Positions 24,185 through 35,573 of a stretch of DNA of 64,000 nucleotides are shown here, piece after piece. Every line of letters begins with the position of its first letter. Within the stretch, counting starts at the first letter, position 1. The notes beneath the pieces were generated by a model. That model was not told the origin of the DNA. It did no database searches and saw nothing but the letters and a program-made list of their open reading frames with translations. Position numbers and translations under genes: made by a program. This stretch comes from Hygrocybe punicea (Eukaryota; Basidiomycota; Agaricomycetes; Agaricales; Hygrophoraceae), in contig OY744464.1 in the NCBI GenBank assembly GCA_963556145.1, forward strand, positions 7,167,508-7,231,507. Reading direction: 5' to 3'.

Positions 24185-26230
24185 CTAAATTTCCTCTGCT
24201 GCCGCGACCAACCCACGCGGCAATTCCATCCTGAAAGTACCTGTTGCGATCAGTTTACAATCCTCCTCTGCATAGCTGATGATTAAATCAGCTGTCCCAG
24301 GGCCAACAGAGAGCCAGTCTGAGAGCTTTTCGATGGTGACACGACTGCCAGTGAGTTGATTTATGTAGCGGAAGCCTTGGTCCTGGAATTTTGGAATGAC
24401 AGAACTGAGATTGCCACCAACACGATTGGGATGTCGGTCGCAATATTCAATCCACTCAGAGATGAGGGAATAATTCAATGGTTGCGAAAGAACAGGAGGA
24501 GGAACTGTGGGTGGTCCCGGAGGTGGCAAAAAACCTGACAGCGGTACAGTGAATCCAGGAGCTGGCGGGAAAAATCCCGCCGGCATCTGAGGAGCTACCA
24601 TAGATGAATAATACATTGCCGGCGACATCAATGGTGGCGGATAGCAGCCATAAGGGAATGTGACTTGGTCATTGGGATTTGCAGACGGTTTAGCTGCCAG
24701 TCGTCCTCGTGCAGTATTTCCCAGCACATTGACCTCAGCCGGCTTCTCATTGACAGGATTGGCATGAGGATCCTTAACCTGGCAAAAAATTAGCATCATA
24801 GATATGAATAGAAAAATACATACATGAAGCGCTGCCCAAAGGTTCAGATTATTCTCCGTGATTGGATGACATAAGCCCATTGACGGATTCTTGAAGCACA
24901 ACGACGCCTTGTTGGGTAGACTGTGTATCTCACAGGTCCAGTACTCTGTAATGGCGAGGCGGGCCGTAACGCGTTGTTCATGGAAAGTATCCGCTGCAGT
25001 CTTCACCTGCTCTTTGAGAGCAGCAGCTGCTTTGGACTTCGCAGACCCACCGCCCTGCGAAAAATATTTAACTTAACGTGATAGGAATCCAACAGAATTA
25101 TACATACCTTTGTATCCGTGGACCCCACATAGGGGGAATCACCTTTGTTAGAGACTTGCAATGTAGGTGCCTTCATCTTCCGAGTCGAACGCCGACCATT
25201 GGCCAACTTGGCTGGAACGGATCGTTCACGGAGAAGTCGGAGAAGTGTGTTGAAGTGGCCGTGAGTTAAAAGATCGCAAGAGAGAGAGTCCTTTGAATCG
25301 GTACTAAAGCGATATTGTGCTTGTAAGGATTCAGGATAGATGTTCAAAGAACTTGCTATCTTCTGTTGGAGAGAATAGAGTGAGACCGATGATGAGATGA
25401 CATCAATATTGCGGGACTGTTTCGAGGCACTAAGCACTTCCATAGTAAATGTGAAAGCGACTGTGAAGGAAATGGCATGAGATGAGGCCTGAGTACGGTC
25501 AGAACAAAGCATACCGTCTTCATCAGACGACTCCTCACTGCTAATCTCATCCACTGCGATCGTCTTGTCCTTTTTGGTTGTCGGATTTGCCTTCGCAGTT
25601 GATTTCTCCTTCGCAGTTGATTTCGCCTTCGCAGTTGATTTCGCCTTCGCAGTTAATTTTGCCTTCACAGCTGGCCTCACTGGTGTGAAAGAGTGAGACG
25701 AGGCCCCAAGTGTGGCTGGAAATGCATACCGTCTTCATCAAATGACTCGNNNNNNNNNNNNNNNNNNNNNNNNNNNNNNNNNNNNNNNNNNNNNNNNNNN
25801 NNNNNNNNNNNNNNNNNNNNNNNNNNNNNNNNNNNNNNNNNNNNNNNNNAGATTGGCGGACAGGTCGTTTAGTGGTAACTTCATGATCTCCAGAGGACTT
25901 TGTTGATACCAACTTCATACTCCTCGAAGAACGGGGATTAGATACAGCTGAAGCACGGCTGCTTGGACAGACAGGGATGGGAGGAGCAAGTCCAGTGAGT
26001 TCTGTAGCATTGCTATCGTCTTTTCCACCTGTTTTGACTGTAGCAATAAATCAGCGTCGTTTAGGGAGAGGCAATGCATCCAATTGCACCTTTGAGAGCA
26101 GCATCGGCCTGGCCTTTGGCCTTTGCCACCTGCTGTCGTGCTTTTACTGCTCCTTGTCCCATAGGCACTGGCAACTGGGTCATATGGGGGGAAAATTGCC
26201 CGAGAACGTGCCTGTATTTTCAGTTTAGCT
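24185..26230 (-). CDS. Hypothetical Lys/Ala-rich, proline-rich protein (contains assembly gap)
   Basis: Exons read right to left include ...ARQQVAKAKGQADAALK (about 26060-26170), a Lys/Ser-rich segment interrupted by the gap, and a tandem KAKSTA repeat at 25590-25675. Next come ...EISSEESSDEDG..., a globular part with SASKQSRNIDVISSS and LQAQYRFSTDSKDSL, and a basic linker. A second globular part (EYWTCEIHSLPNKASLCF, PITENNLNLWAALHV) precedes a Pro/Met-rich tract. The C-terminal block is LISEWIEYCDRHP...GVGPGTADLIISY..., with a SAM-like helical pattern. I do not recognise the family. The N-terminus and gap region are uncertain. It lies between the long inverted repeats with the coatomer relic and may be carried by the same element. 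Confidence 0.5.
25590..25675. repeat. 18-bp tandem repeat inside the hypothetical gene
   Basis: Units of the form GCCTTCGCAGTTGATTTC repeat about four to five times and encode a KAKSTA-type repeat on the minus strand. Confidence 0.85.
25690..25860. repeat. Partial duplication broken by the assembly gap
   Basis: The stretch GCATACCGTCTTCATCA at about 25726-25742 repeats that at about 25510-25526, both preceded by related text (GAGACGAGGCC / GATGAGGCCT). This indicates a roughly 215-bp tandem duplication whose second unit runs into the Ns. Confidence 0.6.
25750..25849. other. Assembly gap of 100 N
   Basis: There are exactly 100 N bases, a conventional gap of unknown size. It lies in tandemly duplicated coding sequence, so the true length is unknown. 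Confidence 1.
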
Positions 26231-26399
26231 ACGGAACATTGCGCACACTTCTAGTGTATTTGTCGGAGTCTATCTCTAGTCCATGGTCCCCCTATTTAGT
26301 TTGGCAGTAAGCTTTTCGGTGACATATATGAAACATGAGAAGGTTCATAAATTGTGATTCAAATGTCTATGAAATGTATGTCGAACGTAGGTGTACTGA

Positions 26400-29300
26400 G
26401 GAGCTCCATCTTGCTACCTTGCTCAACTAAGTTTTGGTGGGCAACCCCCACATCAGCGTCAAGTTCCCATCTACCTTCTTCTGGATCAATGCCGTTGTGT
26501 ACTTCTTCCTCCTTGGCCCAGGCATCCAAAGCCGAAGATGCTGCAGTACCAGTAACATCGATGGCGTTGATGTGTGGAACATCCAGACCCACTTCCAACT
26601 TGCCATTCGTCAGGGCACGATCGAAAAAATTCTCACCGGCAGATACAGATGGCCAGTTGAGGTTTGTTGTTGAAGTAACAACCGATGGCAGCTTCAGATT
26701 TGATGAACCAAATGATGGTACGTCATCGATATCCAATGAAGTCAGGCCAGCGGCTTGCTGGATTTCATCCGCCAGATCATCCAATCCATTCGTCTTATAC
26801 GCCAAAGGATCTGTGTCGAGAATTATTAGTGGTAGAACACAAAAGAAATATCATGGTTCCCTCACGAAGTCCAACTTCGTGCAAAACAGCAATGCGACCG
26901 CGTACATCACCTGCATACAATGCATTGTGAAACCTCGACATGGGGTTGCCTCTCGCTTCCGCAATTTTTTGCATCTTCAACAGTTTATCACTGCTGCCGG
27001 TTGCAAGGTACAAGAAGGATAGTCGGTCAAAATTCTTAGTTTGCTGGTAAGCTTTTTCGACAATCTACAGGGTACAACGGAGCAAGAGAAGATTAATAAA
27101 TCATGGCATCAACAAGTCTACGAACCGTATGATTGCCTTGCTTCAGTGCTTGCTGCGCCAGTTGTTCCCAACATTCGGGCCGTTCGATAGCTTTGGCTGT
27201 TTCCATCGCAATGTCGAGATTACCACACTCGATGGCAAGATCAAACCGCGTGTTGTTATCTTGGACGAAATGCAGGGCAATCTGCCACCAGAGTCAAATC
27301 AATCTCGCACTAGAAGGCAGATATTCCTCACCTCCGGGAATCCTTTTTGCTGCAAGTAAGCAATTATACTCTGGCCAAGAAGGGTTGACATCCGGATGAT
27401 ATGTAGCATCTCCTCGTGATTATTACGCAACAGTGCGAGCTTGAAGCGATATTCCGTTGGATCAAAGGTAATAGTACGTGGGCGGGCCGAGCGATCGAGG
27501 CAATGTATCGTTTTGCCTTTGATTTGGGTCAAGTAGACGGGGTTATCGAGAGTGCAGATGACACCATGATCACTAAATTACAAATTCAGATTACGAACAG
27601 TCGTGACGCCAGGCGGTATGCTAACGTACCCTTGTGATAGACAATATTTGACGTGGTTGAGTGTGGAAAATATAAACACGCCTGTGTCGTCCCATGCATC
27701 TGACTTGATTCGGATGGTTTCATGAATGAGGCAATGCTGGGAGAAATTCTTGTTTGCAATGGTAATAGCTAAGAGGGAAAGCAGAACACCAAAACAGAAT
27801 AAGACCGCGATAAGGGATCGAAAAGCAAGACGTACTGTGCTTGCTCATCAAAGCGACCAACGATCCGTCCCCACTCCATATGGCATATTTCACAGGTGGA
27901 CTGTTTACTTCTGCAACGATCTTTTGTTGTTGAATATCATACAACATGACAGAAGAGGTGGAGCTCAAGATGAGACTGGCAGTGCCTCCATAGAAAATCT
28001 CATTAGTCTGCACCGGCGGTTTGATGGTTTTGACAACGGAATTTGAGAGGTCCCGAACCTCAATGAGCTGTTGTGCGCATGTCAGATGAAGACCTATGCG
28101 CAAGCACGGTGAAACTTAACCTGTGTAGTTTTATTCAATACCGCAAACCTATTTCTCGCAACAAAAATAGCACTCTGTCCGTTACCTTTCTTCCCGTCCA
28201 CAGAAGAATCTTTCACTTCTCCCTGCACTTGCGTCGGGAGACTAGTCAACTCGAATATTCCATTATCTGACGAAATGGTGAGGATGACTGCGCGTTCCGC
28301 CGGGTTGAAGCTCAGTGTTCTTGGCGGGACATATGGGCTTCCAAACTTGCGCACGCTCAACAAACCAATGTCTGAACCAGTGTTGAAATCGAATGCGCGG
28401 ACGTATTTGTCTCGGGTGTAGTACAGTGTGTCTTGGTGAACAGCAAATGCAGGCCTCTCGCATTCCAATTTGAACACAATAAGACCACTATCGTGCCCTG
28501 TCGATCATGATCCCGGATTGGTTAGCTCAGCTGTGAAACGAAGAAAGGAAAAGCACACCAGCAGCAAAGAGATTCAGTTGAGGATGGGCAGCCAGAACCC
28601 AAAAACGATCATGCTCTCTCCTAAACGTCTGAATCGCGGTCCTTTTGGCCAGATCCCACACTCGAACCGTTTTGTCCTCTCCGCAAGACACAATCAACTC
28701 ATGCTTCGGATGAAATAGAGCACTAGAAACATTATTGAAATGGCCCCAGCACGAATCGACCTCCCACGCCTTCGTCTCGCTCATTCTCCATATCTTTATG
28801 ACCCTATCGTCAGCAGCCGATATAACTAAAGGAAGTGAAGGGTGGAACATGGCGTGGTTGACTCCACGATCGTGTCCTTCTAGAACATACTTGACGGTGG
28901 AGAAAGTATCAAAGCTCTCCAAATTGCCAGGTCCTGCATTCGGTGTGCCTTTGCGTAGACCTGATATATCCCACACTCACACAGTCTGATCCATGGAGGC
29001 TGAAACGACAAGATCGTCTTTTGGGTGAAATTGGGCCGACATGACGAAGTGAGAATGACCGGTAAGAATAGTGATGCAGTTGCGAGACATGCTATTCCAT
29101 ATGCGGATGGTTTGGTCATCAGAGGCAGACATCTTTGCTCGAAAATAAGCAATCACCCATTTTACAATAAAAAGGGTAACTCACGATCCAGGGCATTTCA
29201 TGGTGGAATTGGACGGAGTGAACGTAATCCAAATGTCCGTGCAACGTGAAGAGATATCGCCTACTTTGAGGCTTGAGGTCTGAATCAAGTCAGACCTTGG

Positions 29301-29665
29301 TGTGAAGCAAAATTAAGATAACGCCCACCCCAGACTTTGATCTTATAGTCGTCGCCTCCGGTAGCCAATAGGGCTCTGGTGGGATGAATAGCAACACCTC
29401 GCACAGGACCTATATGAATCAATCAGGATCGAGTGACTGCCCTGTCATATGTTGCGGCATGCCTTCGTGTTCCTCAAATCGGTCTATGAGTACCCCCATG
29501 CGATAGTTTCACAACTGAACGCTCCTGTTGTGTAAGCTAGCCGCGAGGAGAGGTTGGGTAGGATGGAATACCAATCCTGCAATGGGTATTGGTCACGCTG
29601 AAGACTGCGCAGATCATAAACATACCCTTTACGTGGTGACTCTTCGACTCGAACTTTGTAAGCAC
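26400..29665 (-). pseudogene. Coatomer subunit alpha (COPI) pseudogene, C-terminally truncated
   Basis: Read right to left, the motifs follow COPI alpha: [44 protein letters not shown]40 repeats, WDISGLRK, a [20 protein letters not shown] repeat, [81 protein letters not shown] and FLYLATGSSDKLLKMQKIAE. Intact members run about 1200 residues. Here homology stops near 26400 and the C-terminal third is missing. Lesions seen: the expected ATG is GTG at 29663-29665. A TGA lies at 29509-29511 where the family has Trp (VQLWNYRMG). Another TGA lies at 28977-28979 where an Arg/Lys precedes VWDISGL. Known COPI alpha coats Golgi vesicles; this copy cannot encode it. Confidence 0.85.
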
Positions 29666-29689
29666 GCAGTCTGTAGTCCAGAAGTCATC

Positions 29690-29960
29690 AAGCAGTTGAA
29701 ATCGAATGCGCGGACGTATTTGTCTTGGGTGTAGTACAGTGTGTCTTGGTGAACAGCAAATGCAGGCCTCTCGCGTTCCAATTTGAACACGTTAGCTCAG
29801 CTGTGAAACGAAGGAAGGAAAAGCAAACATGCCTGTGTCGTCCCATGCGCCTGAGACTGTGCTGGGAGAAATTATCGTCCTTTTAGCCAGCTCCCACACT
29901 TGAACCATTGTCCTAGATGAAATAGTGAACTCGAGTGTTATTGAAAATGAGTCATGGTGG
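29690..29960 (-). pseudogene. Scrambled coatomer-alpha fragments
   Basis: Short blocks repeat pieces of the neighbouring pseudogene in a new order. Positions 29693-29792 match 28381-28480 (GAATGCGCGGACGTATTTGT). They are followed by blocks matching 28521-28558 (GTTAGCTCAGCTGTGAAACG), 27630-27700 (GCCTGTGTCGTCCCATGC), 27735-27750 (GCTGGGAGAAATT) and 28637-28680. This is a mosaic of deletions, not a gene. Confidence 0.8.
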
Positions 29961-30638
29961 GAAAGCATGCGAAAATGGTAAGCAAGTTCAACTTCGCAAC
30001 TTTCCACTCACCTTGTATCACTGATGGTTCAAGGCAAAGCCATCCCTGAGCTAGTGCAATGGATTGTCATCCGTCTATCAACTTCGATGTCTATGGATGA
30101 TGTCTGCATGTACACAGATGTCAGCAAGTGCTCAGTGGAAAGGATAATGGCACACTTTGGGCAGACAGGTGCTGTCATGGTGCCAGCATCAAAAGTAAAA
30201 CATCAACTCCAGCGGGCGCTCTGTGATTATGACGTTGAAGTACATGGGGCTTTTGTGTCATTTATGTCGCTGATCAATTATCACAGCATTTGCTCGCCAC
30301 CATGACCAGAGTACCCGACCTCTATCTCGATGAGCTACGTTTGGACTTACAAGCAAAGTGTGGAGTATCAGTGTCCCTAAATACAGTGTGGCGGACACTG
30401 CGGAAAGGGGGATTCACGATGAAGAGGGTATGTGCTCGTTTCTAATTCTATAGCAATGATATTTATACTACAGTTATCCCAGCTGACTCAGGAAGCGATT
30501 GAACGAAGTGCAGAGCTACAAACAGACTTTGCGGCTCAGATTGGGACCTATGAAGCTAATCAGCTTGTCTTTGTTGACGAGAGTGCAGTTGATCGCCGCA
30601 CAACATATTGGGGGAGAGCCTGGGCCATCCGTGGGAGG

Positions 30639-32143
30639 TAGTGTTGCCGTAGTTCGGTTCCGAACCTGGCCAAACCTGGTTCAAACCCCGAACCGAACCC
30701 TAGGTTCAGTCTAAGTTCAGCCAAGTGCTGAACCGGACCGCAGGTTCAGTTCCAGGTTTCGAGGCCTGCCGGATTTCCTGAACGGCTCCAAACCGCGTCC
30801 AAACCGCGAACGCGGATATTTTCAAGGTATTTATTTCATTTATTTTTCACATTCCTTTACTTACTTTTTCATGTTAAACGGTATCATGTGACCGTTACAG
30901 GTAGCTTTCTTCACCAACACGCAACAACGCAAGGCCAATGAACACGACACATTGTCGCGTTCATGAACACAGGTAAGTCTCATAAAATTTCTTAACTTTA
31001 CTAATATTATCTGCCACAGGCAACTTGACCGCGACGCACATGACCCGGCACAACATGGATCCCAGCGCCAACGCGGACGTGGGACGGCCGCAACACCACT
31101 GTGGTGAACGCGGCCTGGGTAGGCGCGGATTCGGGGTGTGCGAGATCGTTGTCACTGGGGTCAAAACCCAAAACTCAACTTGTTTGTGACTATTTACAAC
31201 AGCCACTACATACAAATAATAGAACAAATAGAGAATATAGTAAAATGAGTGAATACGTACCCAGAGATATAGATGTCTCTACACCACCACCACCACCACC
31301 ACCACCACCACCAGCGGTGGCAATGGCAATGGCATCAACGACGATGGCAATGGCCATCAGCAGCACCGGCAGCAGCAGAAGCACCTGCAACAGCAGCAGC
31401 AACGCCGGCAACAGCAGCAACGCCGGCAACAGCAGCAACGCCGGCAGCAGCAGCCGTGGCAGCAACACCACCGCCACCATACCACCACCCGAAGAGGACA
31501 ACAGCAGCAGTGCCGGCAGCAGCAGCAGCTGCTGCTGCTGCACCAAGCCATCCAATGCCAACGGACACAGGACAGCCGCAACACCACCACCACCAGCGGT
31601 GGCATGGCAACGACGACAGCGATGGCCAGCAGCAGCAGCAGCAGCAGCAACAGCGGCAGTGGCAACGGCGACAACAGCAGCAGCAGCAGCAGCAACGGCG
31701 ACAGCAGCAGCAGCAGCAGCAACGGCGACAGCAGCAGCAGCAGCAGCAGCCGTGGCAGCAACACCACCACAACCATACCACCGCCCCAATGAGGACAACG
31801 GTTGGCAGCAGCAGTGCCAGCAATGCCACGCAGGGACCACGGGACAAGACCCTGTCCCTCCACATCCCTTGGGGACACCGGAGGGCTCCCCCGCACCCAT
31901 CTACCTCGCGAAGTGCAGCGCCGTATCTATTGATACGTGCCTGCCATTCGCGAGGAGAACGGATGGGGTGAGCCCACCTCGGTCTGGGTTTCAGACCGCG
32001 TCTGAACCCAGACCGAACGCGAAGAGACAGTTCGACGCCATCTGGGTCCGGGTTTGGCCATGCGCCAAACCGGACCCAAAGTTCAGTTCGCGGTTCCGCC
32101 AAAAAGGGTCGGAACTGGACCGAACTGAACTTCGGCAACACTA
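30639..32143. mobile_element. 1505-bp hAT-type non-autonomous element
   Basis: The element starts TAGTGTTGCCG and ends CGGCAACACTA, with less perfect pairing inward (TAGTTCGGTTCC / AAGTTCAGTTCGG). It is flanked by the 8-bp direct repeat GTGGGAGG at 30631-30638 and 32144-32151. An 8-bp duplication with short TIRs is the mark of the hAT superfamily. It encodes no transposase and its centre is a long CAG/CCA-type microsatellite. Confidence 0.9.
31272..31800 (+). repeat. Imperfect CAG/CCA/CAA trinucleotide tract
   Basis: About 530 bp of interrupted trinucleotide repeats begin with (CCA)n near 31279 and go on with CAGCAG- and GGCAAC-type units, including GCAACGCCGGCAACAGCA in tandem. Long open frames in all directions here are low-complexity artefacts. 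Confidence 0.9.
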
Positions 32144-32739
32144 GTGGGAGGCCAGCTACTCGGAAAGCATTTTTCTGCCGTGGGCGACGGTAATTCTCTC
32201 TTTTATTATCATGGGCAGTACTGCTGAGCCTTTTTCTTGTAGCTATTCAGTACTACCGGCACTGTCTCTCAATGATGGCATCCTTCATTGTGATATCATC
32301 GAAGGCTCATTCGATTCAGATCTTTTCCATGACTTCATCTCTCGTTTGTTAGATCAGATGTCCCCGTTTCCAGAACCAAACTCCGTGATAGTGATGGATA
32401 ATTGCCGAATTCACAAAAATCCTGTGATTTTGGATCTTATTACTTCTCGGTGAGTGCTCAATGTCAGTATGCTTATAACTTGAAGGCTGCGGCTCATGCT
32501 GTTCTCTTCATGCTAGAGGCATGCGATACGAATTTTTACTGCCGTACTCTCCTGACTACAACCCGATCGAACTTGCGTTTTCTGCCATGAAGTATCACCT
32601 TCGCCGCAATGGGGAATATGCCCGCCTTGCCATGTCTGAACTCTCATCAATGGAGGTTGTTTGTGTCTTGCTTGAAGCATTATATGAGAGTACTAGTGAT
32701 GATATCTTTGGGTGGTTCAGGCACTGCGGATACGTGTAG

Positions 32740-32957
32740 GCAACATCTCGGTCTTCTACTTTGATTTTTTCCCCTTTCCAATCATTCTTTTCTTGTTAGT
32801 ATTGTGGAAAATAGCTGGGATCTGGTATCCAATTGATATGTTGTAGCGTGTAGAACATTTGTTTGAATATTCTTCCATGTTTTGCTATGTAACTCATGAG
32901 GCTCGGACAAAGGCTGGATGAGCAAACATATAATAGACAATAGGCTGTATATACATG
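32740..32957. other. 3' flank of the Tc1/mariner gene
   Basis: No gene was seen. It lies between the transposase stop and the inverted-repeat fragment. Confidence 0.4.
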
Positions 32958-33178
32958 ATTGATCAACCTATGACACTGATTTATGAAGCTGGGTCACCGG
33001 CGCCGCTGGCGGTACTGCTGATGCGAACTGAAATGATGCAGGTTGAAAAATGAAGCTTCGGAGAGGTATACTGAGTCTTAAATGCTATGAGCACCAAGAT
33101 AGTATAGCATAGAATAAATTCTCACCAGTTTCCCATGACTAGGATGATGCTTGCTTGTTATAGAACTGCTGCACGATG
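32958..33178 (-). repeat. Long inverted repeat, right copy, inner piece
   Basis: This is the reverse complement of about 23755-23960 (for example CTATGAGCACCAAGATAGT and AGGATGATGCTTGCT). It stops at GCACGATG, right at the Plavaka-B TIR. Confidence 0.8.
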
Positions 33179-33452
33179 CATCAGCAAAACCCGGTTTGGG
33201 CCATAGCATGTGCCCAAATTCCATAGTAGGCATAGCAAATTCATAGCAGCCATAGCAAATTCATAGCAGCCATAGCAAACCCTTGATTATGTAGCACTTG
33301 ATAGCACTATGCAGCTCTGTGTGCCCACTACATATTCCTCTAAAAATCAAGCCAATACTACACAGGTCTCCAAAACCTAGGCTAAATACATCTCACATTC
33401 GAGTTCACGAAATTCTCTAAGTCCTATCTTTGTTCATGTTTGGCATGATCCA

Positions 33453-35213
33453 GTGTTAACGATGCTTGCAATCGTGTACTTCAAGTTGCCATCGTGTACT
33501 ATCCCGAAAGATGTTGGACTCAAGTTCATTCCACGCATCGACCTGAACCCTAGGGATGACAATGGGGCTGATGCATGCAAACGGAAGAAAACTGGAGCCG
33601 GCTTAGCGACTATGCGACCCCCACAACGCTTTTTCAATTATGAAGAAGTGATCAAAGTCTACGGTAGCAAATCGGTCTCGAAGCGAAACCAGGTATATGT
33701 TTTCCAAAGTGACACGTACAAAGATGGTTTTGTCAAAAAGGACTTCAAACTGAGTGGTCTTGTGTTGGAAAATGTCAACCCCACTCTCGACGAGATCACC
33801 CGCTTCACCAGAGGTCAAGACGGCGCGGAAAACGAAAATAACGTGGATCTTTCGATCATCGCGGAAGCTTCTCGCAAAGCTGCCATTTCTGTATTGCAAC
33901 CAGGAGATCATGTCGAAGTATTTGAAGGCGAACAATCCGGCATCCACGGCATCATCATGGAGATTGTGCATGTTGTGACCGTTTCTGCAGTTGGTGTGGA
34001 CATTGATGGGCAGAAGGTTGACCTGCCTGCCCGGAGCGTCAGGAAGAGATTCAAACCGGGGGATCACGTCAAGGTGATGACGGGGCAAAATGCTGATGAG
34101 ACGGGTTTGGTGGTGTCTGTGGCGGACAATGTGGTAACTTTTTTGTCCGATATGTCTATGCAAAAGGTGTGTCCTTTTCTCGGGAGCTCTGGCAGTTTCT
34201 CTGGAACCTCTTACGGTGGTTCAAGTAGACGTTTGCAAACTCCCAATCCATACGCCCAAGGAATGTCAACTCCCGCACACCGAATCCATATGCAATTGAT
34301 GGAAGTCGGACACCAGCTTGGAGCACATCTTCGAAGATGCCCAATCCTTATGCTGTAGATGGAGGGCGGACGCTCTCTTTGGGCAATCCACGGACACCGA
34401 ATCCCTATACCTCCAGTGCATGGGGTGAGAACACGACTGAATGGACGAGTCCCAGACGCGACAATGGATATGGCGAGACCTGGGTAAGTTTAAACTTTCA
34501 GTTTATCCGTCGATGTCTAAGACTCCACGTCAGACGGCACCTACCCCAGGGCCTGCAGCACCTACTCCTGCGTTCAACTCCACCATGACCCCCGCCGCGG
34601 TACATACGCCAGCGCCGCGCGCATATTCATACAATGCTCCAACACCTGCGGGGCCTTCAGCTAAGACGCCCGCCATGTCTTCGTCGATGGATGACGAAAA
34701 TGACACCTCTCTGGTCTATGGTTTGTTTTGAACATCACTGCGGAAAATTTACACATTAATTAATAGATCCGTCCTGCAGAAGCTCCACCATTATGGTTAT
34801 TCGATCCTGTTGTTATTGGCAAACAGTGTTACGTTCAAGTGAAGCAAACCTATCTTTCGGGTTACAGGCAAGGCGATTATGAAAAGAGGCGTGGCTATGT
34901 TGTGTCAGTCTCTAACCTGCAATCCGCTCTCGACACAACAGCCGCCAGGGAGGCCAATGTCATCTTCGACAGCGATGACAGAACCATGGTTATGGCTTTT
35001 GCAGTGGAATCCCTTACACCCGTTCAACCTGCGGCCATCAAAGACATGGTCCTTGTACTCGATGGCCCGAGCAAGGGACAGATACTCGTTGTTCAGGATC
35101 TAGTTGCAGAAGGGCCTCAGTGTGTTGTTTCTTCCGTGCCACCTGGTGTTATGTTTGAAATCTCGAAGGATATTCTGGTGCAAATTAAGAAGCCCGAAGA
35201 TATGATTGCGTGA
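33453..35213 (+). pseudogene. SPT5: Partial, damaged SPT5 (transcription elongation factor) carried by Plavaka-B
   Basis: The open part starts inside the NGN/KOW1 region (DVGLKFIPRIDLNPRDD, PPQRFFNYEEVIKVYG) and covers KOW-type segments (LQPGDHVEVFEGEQSG, FKPGDHVKVMTGQNADETG). It then jumps from FLSDMSMQK near 34166 to the C-terminal repeat region (TPNPYA motifs), skipping the KOW3-KOW5 part that intact Spt5 has there. A frame change lies in the TPNPYA repeats near 34255-34285. The final domain (WLFDPVVIGKQCYVQVKQTY ... VLDGPSKGQILVV) runs to a stop at 35211-35213. Known Spt5 binds RNA polymerase II with Spt4; this copy lacks the N-terminus and centre and should be non-functional. Confidence 0.8.
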
Positions 35214-35573
35214 TTGGATCATCACTTGTTGTTATGATAGGCATTGAATATAGTATTTCAATATCGGTGCTGCTGACAGAATGGATGGTGATAATTTGAA
35301 TACATTGTAGTAGGGCTACAAAACATAAAATACATCTTAATCCATGCATATCACAAGTGATCCATCATTTGTATTGACAAAGTACACAGCTGTGTCACAA
35401 ATCTCATCAAAAAATACAGTATGATCAATGTGAAAAACCTACCTTCAACGCGATTTACAGTTACACGCTGGGACGTACGGTCAGGCGGTAACAGGATCTC
35501 CTGATGATCACTCCTGCTGATCACCCAGCGAACTCGGGAAGCATGTAGATCAGCACATTTCAACCTCTCATCT
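35214..35573. other. Spacer between SPT5 relic and coiled-coil gene
   Basis: I found no gene or repeat. Confidence 0.5.

Larger units (their letters stand above)
30024..32739 (+). pseudogene. Tc1/mariner (DDE_3-type) transposase split by a hAT-type insertion
   Basis: The start is the ATG at 30024. Exons before the insertion encode helix-turn-helix segments (MDDVCMYTDVSKCSVERI, VSVSLNTVWRTLRKGGF) and the first catalytic motif FVDESAVDRR. After the insertion come VIMDNCRIHKNP and LLPYSPDYNPIE, the second Asp and the Glu of the DDE triad, and a stop at 32737-32739. Introns of about 50 bp fit at 30239-30287, 30428-30474, 32190-32240 and 32450-32517. The insertion at 30639 falls in the GR of AIRGR. 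The flanking GTGGGAGG is duplicated at 32144-32151, and the frame resumes after it. Apart from that insertion I see no stop. Confidence 0.8.

Noticed and set aside
31101..32144. Long overlapping open frames on both strands (poly-Gln, Ala, His, Gly)
   Set aside because: They arise from a CAG/CCA microsatellite, which lacks stops in every frame. They lie inside a TIR-bounded non-autonomous element.
33453..35213. SPT5 as the functional host gene
   Set aside because: It lacks the N-terminal part and the middle KOW domains, has a frame change in the repeat region, and sits inside a transposon.
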